In this document: positions 1 through 8,700 of the stretch, piece by piece | How positions within the stretch are numbered: the first letter of the stretch is position 1 | Layout of the letters: each line of letters begins with the position of its first letter | Assembly: GCA_002373995.1 (NCBI GenBank) | Contig: DFLB01000031.1 | Span: 209 to 15,933, forward strand | Source of the DNA: Bacteroidales bacterium UBA3630 | GTDB taxonomy: Bacteria > Bacteroidota > Bacteroidia > Bacteroidales > P3 | Direction: 5' to 3' | Length of the DNA stretch: 15,725 bases | The notes under the pieces: generated by a model | Databases searched by the model: none | Told to the model about the DNA's origin: nothing | The model's input: the letters and a program-made list of their open reading frames with translations, nothing else | Translations under genes and position numbers: made by a program

Positions 1-66
<66 letters not shown>

Positions 67-80
67 ATCATGTCAATTCG

Positions 81-163
81 TACTCCGGGTGGGACTTGAA
101 CCCACACGCCCTTGCGGGCAAGGGATTTTAAGTCCCTCGTGTCTACCATTCCACCACCAGAGC
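81..163 (-). tRNA. tRNA-Leu (anticodon TAA)
   Basis: A class II tRNA on the minus strand. The anticodon loop reads CTTAAAA, giving TAA. A long variable arm contains a GCCC-GCAA-GGGC hairpin, as expected for Leu. The acceptor strands GCTCTGG and CCGGAGT pair with G-U wobbles at two positions, and the discriminator is A. CCA is not encoded (the next bases are CGA), unlike the neighbouring tRNA-Gly. It lies between the two identical tRNA-Gly genes, with gaps of 14 bp and 22 bp. Confidence 0.95.
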
Positions 164-185
164 CTCTCCTCTGATTTTGGAGCCT

Positions 186-261
<76 letters not shown>

Positions 262-298
262 ATGGTTTTGGGCACACTTTTGCTCTCAAAAGCGGGTG

Positions 299-329
299 CA
301 AAAGTACAAACATTTTTCTTTCTGGCAAA
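299..329 (-). promoter_or_regulatory. Consensus Bacteroidota promoter for the tRNA cluster
   Basis: On the minus strand TTTG (329-326) is followed by exactly 19 bases and then TACTTTTG (306-299). This matches the known Bacteroidota -33/-7 pattern TTTG-N19-TAnnTTTG. The first tRNA begins 38 bases past the -7 box. The 13-mer GTACTTTTGCACC covering this -7 box recurs at the promoter in front of the lipoprotein gene at 14398. The -33 box overlaps an inverted repeat (GGCAAAA 324-330 with TTTTGCC 342-348) that spans the mutS stop codon. Confidence 0.8.
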
Positions 330-336
330 ATTTTTT

Positions 337-2973
337 TTATTTTTTGCCCACAATTTTTTTGATTTCGTTCAGTTTCAGCAATGCCTCGATCGGCGTAAGT
401 GTATCTATATCAATATCTAAAATCTTATCTTTTATTTCCAGCAACGTAGGGTCTTCCAACTGGATAAAACTCAGCTGGTAGCCTCCCAAACCGTCGTCTT
501 TTTCCACTTTTTTTGCCGTTTTTTTACTTTTTTCACCCTCAACTACCGTGTGTTCATTCTTAGCCTCCAACACCTGTAACATGGCATCGGCTCGGTTTAC
601 AACCTGCGGTGGCATACCCGCCAGACGCGCCACATGGATACCAAAACTGTGCTCACTGCCTCCGCGAGCCAATTTGCGCAAAAAAATCACCCTACCATCA
701 ATCTCTTTCACACTGACGTGATAGTTCTTGATACGCTCATATTGCTCTTCCATCTCGATAAGCTCATGATAGTGCGTGGCAAACATGACTTTCGGACGGG
801 CATTTCTGTTATTGTGGAGATACTCCGTGATAGCCCAGGCGATGGATATGCCGTCATATGTTGACGTACCCCGGCCTATCTCGTCGAGCAACACCAAACT
901 CTTGTCGCTGATATTATTCAGAATGCTGGCCGTCTCATTCATCTCTACCATGAATGTCGATTCGCCACTGCTCAGGTTATCGCTTGCGCCCACGCGCGTG
1001 AATACCTTATCCACCATCCCTATCACAGCCCTCTTCGCCGGGCAGTAGCACCCCATCTGCGCCATCAACACGATGAGTGCCGTCTGTCTCAGCAAGGCCG
1101 ATTTACCCGACATGTTGGGGCCTGTGATGATCATAATCTGTTGGCTGTCACGATCCAGCAGCACATCATTGCTGATATATTGCTCTCCTGCAGCCATTTG
1201 TGTCTCGATGACGGGATGTCTACCCTCTTGAATTTCAATCTTGTCACCCTCATTCAGCTCCGGCCTGCAGTAGTTTCTGCTCAGTGCTACCTCGGCAAAA
1301 CTCTGCAAGCAATCCAACTGCGCCACCAACTGTGCATCGTGCTGTATCGGCTGTACATAGTCCGTCACCGCAGCCATAAGCTGCCCGAACAGCTGCACTT
1401 CGAGCGACAAGATCCGATCTTCCGCCCCAAGTATCTTATCTTCATATTCTTTCAGCTCCGGCGTAATATAGCGCTCGGCATTGGTCAATGTTTGCCTTCT
1501 CACCCACTCTGCTGGCACCTTGTCTTTATGAGTGTTATAGACTTCAAAGTAGTATCCGAATATATTATTGAACCCGATTTTAAGTGAAGGTATACCTGTC
1601 TTTTCGCTCTCCTTTTGTTGCAGTGTCAACAAATAGTCTTTGCCTGAACCTGCCATGGCACGCAACGAGTCGAGTTCCTCGTCCACACCGTTGGCAATAA
1701 CACCACCTTTCTCGACCTTTGCCGGAGGTTCATCCTTGATTTCATGTCCGATGCGTTCAGCCAGCAATGGGCAGGGGTTTATCATTTCTGCCATCCTTGC
1801 CAGTGTTTCATCCCCGCTTTCTACACACAGGCGTTTTACGTCACCCACAGCGTCAAGCGACCGTTTCAACTGCAGCATCTCTCTCGGGTTGATTCGTCCC
1901 ACCGCCGCCTTTGTAATCAGTCGTTCCAAGTCTCCGATGGCTTTAATCTGCCGACCAATATTCTGCCTCAGTTCAGCATTCCGCACCAGTTCGTCCACCA
2001 CACGCAGGCGTTCATCTATGGGTTCTTTTTCCTTTAGCGGCATAAGTATCCAACGACGCAAAAGTCGCGATCCCATAGGCGTAAGGGTCTGATCCAGCAC
2101 GTCGAGCAACGTTCTGGCATTGTCGTTGGGCGACGATACAAGTTCCAAATTGCGCACCGTGAAGCGGTCGAGCCAGACATACCTATCCCGCTCCACGCGA
2201 CTCAGTCGCGTGATATTGGCGGTCTGGTTATGCTGCGTGTCTTGCAGGTAGTAGAGCACAGCGCCCGCAGCGATGATGCCCATATCCAGGTCTTCCACCC
2301 CGAAGCCTTTCAGCGAGGCAGTGCCAAACTGCTTAAGCAGTAGCTCTTGTGCAAAATCAGGAGCGAAGACCCAGTCCTCGAAGGTGTTACAGTAATATTT
2401 CTCTGAGAAGTGCTCCGTAAACCAGCGCTGCTTCTTGCGCTGTAGCACTACTTCCGATGGATGGAAATTGGATAGCAGTTTGTCGATATAGGCTTCGTCG
2501 CCCTGGGCCACATAGAACTCTCCCGTGGAGACATCCAAGAAACTAATTCCGTGAACCTTGTCTGTAATATGCAGTCCGCACAAGAAGTTGTTTTCCTTGA
2601 CTTCCAGCACCATATCGTTATAGGCCACACCCGGTGTCACCAGTTCTGTGATACCGCGTTTCACCAGGCCTTTGGCTGTCTTGGGATCCTCCAGTTGCTC
2701 ACAGATGGCAACTCGCATACCCGCCCTGACTAACCGAGGAAGATACTGTTCGACAGCATGATACGGCACACCGGCCAAGTCCGTGTACTCGCCTCCGCCA
2801 GCCATCTTGCGTGTCAGCGTCAAGCCGAGTATCCGCGAGGCTTTACGGGCATCTTCGCCGAAAGTCTCATAGAAATCCCCCACCCTGAACAACAATATTG
2901 CGTCAGGGAACTTCTTTTTCAACTCCGCGTGCTGCCGCATCAATGGCGAGCTATCATCCGACTTTTTTGCCAT
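337..2973 (-). CDS. mutS: DNA mismatch repair protein MutS
   Basis: At 878 aa this is a full-length MutS, which recognises base mismatches and small loops in cytoplasmic DNA and recruits MutL. The N-terminal mismatch-binding motif is visible as F34-Y-E36. The C-terminal ATPase has Walker A GPNMSGKS (618-625), a composite signature SDNLSSGEST, Walker B LLDEIGRGTST with D697-E698, and the ATHYHEL switch region. The helix-turn-helix dimerisation segment (GIHVARLAGMPPQVVNRA) follows. Near the C-terminus QLSFI (833-837) matches the beta-clamp-binding motif known from bacterial MutS proteins. The ATG start gives MAKKSDDSSPLM directly before the conserved mismatch-binding domain. The start lies 19 bp after the stop of the ABC-F gene, so the two are probably cotranscribed; I see no separate promoter. 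The inverted repeat over the stop codon lacks a downstream U tract on this strand, so I do not call it a terminator. Confidence 0.98.
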   Translation of the reverse strand: MAKKSDDSSPLMRQHAELKKKFPDAILLFRVGDFYETFGEDARKASRILGLTLTRKMAGGGEYTDLAGVPYHAVEQYLPRLVRAGMRVAICEQLEDPKTAKGLVKRGITELVTPGVAYNDMVLEVKENNFLCGLHITDKVHGISFLDVSTGEFYVAQGDEAYIDKLLSNFHPSEVVLQRKKQRWFTEHFSEKYYCNTFEDWVFAPDFAQELLLKQFGTASLKGFGVEDLDMGIIAAGAVLYYLQDTQHNQTANITRLSRVERDRYVWLDRFTVRNLELVSSPNDNARTLLDVLDQTLTPMGSRLLRRWILMPLKEKEPIDERLRVVDELVRNAELRQNIGRQIKAIGDLERLITKAAVGRINPREMLQLKRSLDAVGDVKRLCVESGDETLARMAEMINPCPLLAERIGHEIKDEPPAKVEKGGVIANGVDEELDSLRAMAGSGKDYLLTLQQKESEKTGIPSLKIGFNNIFGYYFEVYNTHKDKVPAEWVRRQTLTNAERYITPELKEYEDKILGAEDRILSLEVQLFGQLMAAVTDYVQPIQHDAQLVAQLDCLQSFAEVALSRNYCRPELNEGDKIEIQEGRHPVIETQMAAGEQYISNDVLLDRDSQQIMIITGPNMSGKSALLRQTALIVLMAQMGCYCPAKRAVIGMVDKVFTRVGASDNLSSGESTFMVEMNETASILNNISDKSLVLLDEIGRGTSTYDGISIAWAITEYLHNNRNARPKVMFATHYHELIEMEEQYERIKNYHVSVKEIDGRVIFLRKLARGGSEHSFGIHVARLAGMPPQVVNRADAMLQVLEAKNEHTVVEGEKSKKTAKKVEKDDGLGGYQLSFIQLEDPTLLEIKDKILDIDIDTLTPIEALLKLNEIKKIVGKK

Positions 2974-2992
2974 AGCCTCGTTGTCTGGTGTT

Positions 2993-4918
2993 TTACATTT
3001 CGCTTTCTGCCTGTATCACAGCCTCTTCCCATGCATCCATTTTACGCTCCAACTGTTGTTTAAGCTGCCTGTATTCTTCGTAGAATGCAGCATCCTGAGG
3101 TTGCCCCGAGGACAATATTTCGTCTTTTTGTGCAATCTGTTCCTCCAGAGCTTCAATCTCTTTCTCTATCTGCTGCACCGCGTTTTGTAGCTTCCTGCGT
3201 TCTCGCTCACGTTCCTTGCTCTGCTCGTAGGCCTGCTTGCCGGCCGAAGCATTCTTAACCTCCTTGATGGTCTTGCGGTCTTTAAGCTCTTTGTCCTCTT
3301 TTCTGTTGCCGGCATACCGCTCGGCCATAAACTCCATGATGTCACCCTTGTATTCGTGGACACCACCGTCACGGAACTCATAGAGTTCTTCCGTCAATCC
3401 TTGCAGGAAATCGCGGTCATGGCTTACCAATATCAAGGTACCCGTATACTGGAGCAGTGCGTTTTTAAGCACATCTTTCGAGTTCATGTCCAAGTGGTTG
3501 GTCGGCTCGTCGAGAATCAGCAGATTGCTCGGCGTAAGTAACAACTTGGCCAACGCAAGGCGAGCCTTCTCGCCACCCGACAGCACCTTGACTTTCTTAT
3601 CCATATCCTCTGTATCGAAGAGGAAACTTCCCAGGATGTTGCGTATCTTGGGCCTAATGTCACCCTGCGCCACGTCGTCGATGGTCTCGAAGACCGTCTT
3701 CTCCAAATTGAGCATAGCAGCCTGGTTCTGGGCGTAATAACCCAAGACAACTCCCTGTCCCAGGCGATAGCTGCCCGTATAGTCACCAATCTCACCCACA
3801 ATGATCTTCACCATGGTTGACTTGCCCTCGCCGTTGCGCCCCACGAAGGCCACCTTGCGACCTGCCGTGAGCAGCATATCAACGCCATCAAACACCTGAT
3901 GCTCACCATAGGCTTTACCCAGATGCTGCGCCTCGATGACTATCTTGCCACTGTGCGGTGCCGGTGGGAACTGGAAGTGTATGCTCTCCGTGCTCACCTC
4001 ATCCACCGACACTTGTTCCATGCGTTCCAGCATCTTGATGCGGCTCTGCACCTGGCGGCTCTTGGTGGCCTTATAGCGGAAGCGTTCGATGAAGGCTTCA
4101 ATCTGCGCCACCTGACGCTGCTGGTTGGTCAATTGTGCCATTTGGCTGGCACGCCGCTCCTGCATCTGCACCACATATTCAGAGTAGGGGCACTTATAGT
4201 CGTATATTCGTCCTGCTGTGATTTCGATGGTGCGACGTGTGATATTGTCGAGGAAGGTTCGGTCATGGCTCACCAGCACTACAGCGCCTGTATAGGCCGC
4301 AAGGTAGTTCTCCAGCCACTGTATCGACTCGATGTCCAGATGGTTTGTAGGCTCGTCAAGCAGCAGGAAATCAGGATGCTTCAATAGCAGCTTGGCCAAT
4401 TCGACACGCATCTGCCATCCCCCGCTGAAGACTGCCACAGGACGATCGAAGTCACTGTGTCTGAAGCCGAGGCCGAGCAACACCTTCTCCGCCGCCTCAC
4501 GGCGACGACCGCCGCCCAACATTGTCAGGCGCTCCGTCACCTCATTGTGACGTTCCAGCAGACGAGTGTACTCGCGGCTTTCGTAGTCTTCGCGTTCAGC
4601 GATTTCGGCGGTCAGGCGCTCCTGCTCCTGCTCAAGGGCATCCAACTGACTGAAGGCGGTGAGGGCCTCGTCGATGACCGTTCCCACCGCGTCGGGCACC
4701 ATCTCCTGCGGCAGGTAGCCCACAGTTTGCCCCGACGCGACGACAATTGTGCCGCTTTCAGGCTCCTGCCACCCACAGAGAATCTTCAGCAGGGTCGATT
4801 TACCTGCCCCATTCATACCAACAAGGCCGACCCTGTCGTGGTCGGCGATGTTGAATGTTACACCTTTAAATAGCTCGGTACCTGTGAATTGTACCGAGAG
4901 GTTATTGACGCTGATCAA
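2993..4918 (-). CDS. ABC-F family ATPase (Uup/YdiF-like), TTG start
   Basis: A soluble 641-aa protein with two ABC ATPase domains and no membrane segments, as in the ABC-F family. Most characterised ABC-F members act on ribosomes, and Uup is also linked to DNA transactions. Domain 1 has Walker A GMNGAGKST (34-42), signature SGG (165-167) and Walker B D188-E189. The inter-domain linker contains the ABC-F segment FRYKATKSRQVQSRIKML. Domain 2 has Walker A GRNGEGKST (360-368), SGG (447-449) and D470-E471. The last 90 or so residues form a charged coiled coil (KERERERRKLQNAVQQIEKE), like the C-terminal domain of Uup. The start codon is TTG: it lies 5 bp after the tonB stop, and the next ATG falls inside Walker A. 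A resistance-type ABC-F is possible but nothing points to it. Confidence 0.93.
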   Translation of the reverse strand: MISVNNLSVQFTGTELFKGVTFNIADHDRVGLVGMNGAGKSTLLKILCGWQEPESGTIVVASGQTVGYLPQEMVPDAVGTVIDEALTAFSQLDALEQEQERLTAEIAEREDYESREYTRLLERHNEVTERLTMLGGGRRREAAEKVLLGLGFRHSDFDRPVAVFSGGWQMRVELAKLLLKHPDFLLLDEPTNHLDIESIQWLENYLAAYTGAVVLVSHDRTFLDNITRRTIEITAGRIYDYKCPYSEYVVQMQERRASQMAQLTNQQRQVAQIEAFIERFRYKATKSRQVQSRIKMLERMEQVSVDEVSTESIHFQFPPAPHSGKIVIEAQHLGKAYGEHQVFDGVDMLLTAGRKVAFVGRNGEGKSTMVKIIVGEIGDYTGSYRLGQGVVLGYYAQNQAAMLNLEKTVFETIDDVAQGDIRPKIRNILGSFLFDTEDMDKKVKVLSGGEKARLALAKLLLTPSNLLILDEPTNHLDMNSKDVLKNALLQYTGTLILVSHDRDFLQGLTEELYEFRDGGVHEYKGDIMEFMAERYAGNRKEDKELKDRKTIKEVKNASAGKQAYEQSKERERERRKLQNAVQQIEKEIEALEEQIAQKDEILSSGQPQDAAFYEEYRQLKQQLERKMDAWEEAVIQAESEM

Positions 4919-4923
4919 AGCGC

Positions 4924-5610
4924 TTACTGCAAGTTGAAGTTGACCGGCAGGTTGAACTGCACACGCACAGCCTTACCACGCTGCTTACCGGGTGTCCATT
5001 TGGGCATCGACTTCACCACACGTATAGCCTCCTGACCGCAGCCGCCTCCGATGTCGCGCAACACACGGCATCCCGTGATGCTTCCGTCGCGCTCCACGAC
5101 GAAGGTAACGTACACGCGACCCGTGATGTTGTTGTCACGCGCCAATTGCGGGTACTTGATGTTCTGAGCCAGGTACTTGTACAGAGCATCCATGCCGCCG
5201 GGGAACTCGGGGTCGTTCTCCACAACGGTGAAGATCTGCTGTTCTTCTTCTTCTTCTTCCTCCTCGACAACGACAGGCGTAATCTCGATGTTTTTGGTTT
5301 CCTCTTTCACCTCAGCATCGACGACGAGTTCGTTGGTGATCTCCTTATCATCCTCAACCACTTCAAACTCAGTGGTCACTTCGGGCTGCTCAGGCGGTGG
5401 GGGTGGAGGCAGTTCGTCTTGTTGCGTCTGGATAATGATTTCCTCCTGCTCCTCGCTGGCTTCGCGCACAAACTGCTCTTTTTCCTCCTTGTCATAGGAT
5501 TTCACCTCCAGTGCCATCAAAGCAGCTGCAAGAATCACCACCAAACCAATCTCCAGATAGAGTCCCCGACGTTTTTCGAGGTCTGCTTTGGGATTTTTCT
5601 TCAGTTCCAT
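4924..5610 (-). CDS. Energy transducer TonB with poly-Pro and poly-Glu linker
   Basis: A 228-aa TonB-type protein that would span the periplasm and pass proton-motive energy to outer-membrane TonB-dependent transporters. A short basic cytoplasmic N-terminus is followed by one membrane helix (about residues 19-36, LYLEIGLVVILAAALMAL). The linker carries six prolines after DEL, many acidic residues and a run of eight Glu. The C-terminal TonB domain starts around PEFPGGMDALYKYL and includes YPQLARDNNITGRVYVTFVV and WTPGKQRGKAVRV, both typical of Bacteroidota TonB_C domains. It is the first gene of a unit with the ABC-F gene (5 bp away) and mutS. ExbB and ExbD are not in the window. The poly-Glu run is encoded partly by six TTC triplets on the plus strand. 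Confidence 0.93.
   Translation of the reverse strand: MELKKNPKADLEKRRGLYLEIGLVVILAAALMALEVKSYDKEEKEQFVREASEEQEEIIIQTQQDELPPPPPPEQPEVTTEFEVVEDDKEITNELVVDAEVKEETKNIEITPVVVEEEEEEEEQQIFTVVENDPEFPGGMDALYKYLAQNIKYPQLARDNNITGRVYVTFVVERDGSITGCRVLRDIGGGCGQEAIRVVKSMPKWTPGKQRGKAVRVQFNLPVNFNLQ
5242..5259 (-). repeat. GAA trinucleotide tract (6 copies) in tonB
   Basis: Six perfect TTC units on the plus strand (GAA on the coding strand), followed by CTCCTC, encode the Glu run of the TonB linker. Slippage would change linker length by whole residues without breaking the frame. Confidence 0.9.
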
Positions 5611-5643
5611 ATTATTGTATTTTAATCATTTATTTCACTTCTT

Positions 5644-5666
5644 GGCTCATCAGGGAGCCCTTTTTT
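5644..5666 (+). terminator. Terminator-like hairpin in the tonB leader, plus-strand orientation
   Basis: GGCTC (5644-5648), a 6-nt loop and GAGCC (5655-5659) are followed by C and six T. The shape is that of an intrinsic terminator, but only for plus-strand transcription, and no plus-strand gene lies upstream. In the tonB mRNA it would be a 5-bp hairpin in the 5' leader preceded by six A. The stem is short, so its function is uncertain. Confidence 0.3.
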
Positions 5667-5673
5667 CGCACCG

Positions 5674-5704
5674 CTAAAATACTAAAAAAATCCAACTTAC
5701 CAAC
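5674..5704 (-). promoter_or_regulatory. Probable promoter of the tonB-ABC-F-mutS unit
   Basis: On the minus strand GTTG (5704-5701) is followed by 19 bases and then TATTTTAG (5681-5674). Each box is one base off the Bacteroidota consensus TTTG / TAnnTTTG, and the spacing is exact. It lies about 64 bases upstream of the tonB ATG. Confidence 0.45.
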
Positions 5705-5749
5705 AAGAAAAAGTGAAAAACTCCAAAATTTAACATTTCTTTCATGGTG

Positions 5750-8700
5750 TCAGCAGACCTGCCGCACACGGATATCGGGCAGCAGGTACAGCAGCCATCC
5801 GCTGACCTTCGGGTAGCCCATGCCGGCAATGGCATCGCAGTAGCGCCGCACCTGCCGGTCGTGCAGCTCGCCCAAGTCCTGCCCTGTCTTGAAATCGATG
5901 ACCCAGGTCTCTGTCGGCGTGACGACGACCCTGTCCGGTCGGCCCAGCGCAACACCGTCGGTCAGGTCGCATTCATTCTTCACCTCATTGCCTGTGGCAA
6001 AGAAGCGCGCCGTATCAGGATGCGACACCACACTGTGTACCAGTGCTTCCAGCCGTTTGCGTTCGTCATCGGCGAGGGGCGTCTGACGCTCAAAGCGAGC
6101 CATCGCCGCCGCCACATCGTCGCCATGCTTCACGTCGGCCAGGAGTGCGTGAGCATAGGTGCCAAATCGTATCTTCTCCTCCTGTAGCGTGTCGAGCCGT
6201 CGCTCGTCAGGCGATGCCACAGCCACCTTGTCGCTCCACTCGGCGTAGGACACTCGGTCAACAGCCACTCTCTCAGCACGCTGCACCTTTGTTTTGCTCC
6301 TGTGCACAAAGGCAGCGTCGCCCGTGTCGGGCCGGCACTCGTCCATAAAGGTCTTGATCATGCGCGGATAGCTCACCTCGGCCGAGGTGCTTTTGTCCGA
6401 CGGCGTGGGACAGACGATGAACAATTGCTCCTGCGCACGCGTGAGGGCGACGTAGAGCACGTTGAGTTTGTCCACCTCGTCGAGCCGCTGCTCGGCATCG
6501 CGCACTGCGTCGAAGCGCGACGAGCTCTTCTTGTCCAGCTCAACAAAAGCTGCCGGCAGGTGCTTGCCACCGGCATCGAAACCTTCTTCGAGGCTGATCC
6601 ACAGCTTGTAAGGCTTCCACGACGGCGCAAAGAAGGGACAGATGACGACCGGTGCCTCCAGTCCCTTCGACTTATGGATGGTCATCAGCCTCACGGCATC
6701 GACACCTTCCGGCGTGGCCACCGAAAGTTGCTTGCCACGGGTATCGTCGGGATCGCCCGTATTATCGTCGAACCATTGCAGGAAGGCGGCCAGCCCGTCG
6801 CCACGCCGCGCCACGAAGGATGCCACGCGTCCCAGCAGCGAGCCGACATAGGCGCTGTCGATGCCGTCGAGGGCCAGTTCCCTGACCACCTCCTCGCAAC
6901 AGTCGTAGAGCCCCATGCCTGCCAGGTAGCGGGGGCGGAAGTCGAGGTGGCTGTGCTCGCGCAACAGGGCAGCCACATCGACGGGTGCGCCGTCGAGGAA
7001 TGCCTCGCGGCAGGCGTCGTCGACCAACCCCAGGTCGTGAAGTCGCTGCAGCAGTTCGGCGGCAGCCACGCGGTCGCGTCCGTCGTGCAGCACCCGCAGC
7101 GCTGCCACGACAGCCATCACCGCCGTGCTCCGCGTGAGGAAGAACGACTCGCTGGAACTCAGTGCTACAGGCATTTCGCCGCGGTGACTCTGCAGGTAGC
7201 TGCTGACGTGGTCGAGGTCGCTCTTGTTGCGGCCCAGGATCATGATGTCGATCAAGCGGTAGCCTTGCTCGCGCACCAGCCGCACGATGGTCTGGCGAAT
7301 GCTCTCGTAGACGGCCTCCGCGTCGTCGGGGTCAACGAAGTCCACTCCCACATGCCCCTCGGGGGCGCCGTGCTCAGGCAGCCGCTGGCAGAGCTCGGCA
7401 CGGCCTTCAGCATCGCGCCGGCCCACATAGATGCGCTGCGCCAGCTCGTTAGTGGCAAAGGGCTCTTGCTGCAACAGCCAGCTAAAGAAGCGGTTGTTGA
7501 ATTCGACCACACTCGATGCCGTGCGGTAGTTGGTGTCAAGGTTGACCATGCTGTAGTTGCCCTGCGACTCGAGGGTGCGCCCGTGGAGCGCCATGCCCTC
7601 CACGTGCGGCAGGTCGACAAACTGGCGCACGTCGCCCTGCCGGAAGCGGTAGATGGCCTGCTTGCCGTCGCCCACCACCAACGACTCGCGGCGCTGCGAC
7701 ACCCCGTTCTCGACCAGCGGCACCAGGTTGTGCCACTGCAGCACCGAGGTGTCCTGGAATTCGTCTATCAGGAAGTGGTGGTAGCGATTGCCGAGGCGCT
7801 CGTAGATGAACGGGGCGGGTTCCTCGCTGACTATCCTGTTTATCAACCGGTTGAACTCAGACAGGTGCATCACCTCGTTGTCGCGGGCGTAGAGCCGCAA
7901 CTGTTCGGCCAGCTGGCCCAGCAACGCCATGGCGTAGAGGTTCTTGAGCAGCATGTTGCGGGTGTTGTAGTCGCGCAGCCCCTCGCCGCCGTCGCCCCCC
8001 GCCGTGCCCACCAGGGCCACCGCCTGCCGGTAAGCAGTGTCAATCTCTGCGGCGACACCCTCCAGTGCGGCACGTGTGGCGGCACCGCACTTGGCGCTGC
8101 ACAACTTGCCGGCCTCCAGCGCGTCGGCGGCGGTCTTGGTCAGCGGCCTCACCTGCCCTGCCGCCAGCGAGCGGAAGAAGCCATAGTAGCCCTTGGCGCC
8201 GCCGGCGCAGTCGGCCTCGTCAACGCCGGCGTCGGCCAGCGCCTGCATCATCTTTTCGCCGCAGGAGCGTACCGCCTGCGCGAAGCGCCGGTTGTCGGCT
8301 GCGAGCGAGCGGTGTATCTCGGTGAAGTCGCTGAGTTTCAGTCGTGACAGGGCTTCCAGATATTCCTCTGTACCCTCCTTGAAGAGCTGCGCCGCGAGGT
8401 CAGCCATAGCGCCTTCGACGCGGTAGCTTTTCTCCTCCTCCATGCGGCTGTCGGCAAAGGCTTGCACCACCGAGGTCAGTTCCTCGTTGCCGGCGGTGCC
8501 CACCAGCGCCATCAGGCCCTCCACGGCGCGGGCTATCATCTCGTCCTGGTCTATCATCACCTCGAAGTCCATCGGCCTGTCCAGGTCGTGGGCAAAGGTG
8601 CGCACCACGCGGTGCATGAAGCTGTCTATCGTGCACACTGACAGGTCGCTGTACTGGTGCAGCACAGCCGAGTGCACCACCTCGGCCATCGCGCGCAGGT

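Noticed and set aside
324..348. Inverted repeat GGCAAAA/TTTTGCC as a mutS terminator
   Set aside because: It spans the stop codon and lacks a U tract after the stem on the minus strand. Its sequence is partly the -33 element of the tRNA promoter.
6302..8347. A 681-codon open frame on the plus strand inside the AddA-like gene
   Set aside because: It is the antisense shadow of a GC-rich gene with all helicase motifs. The translation shows no domain.
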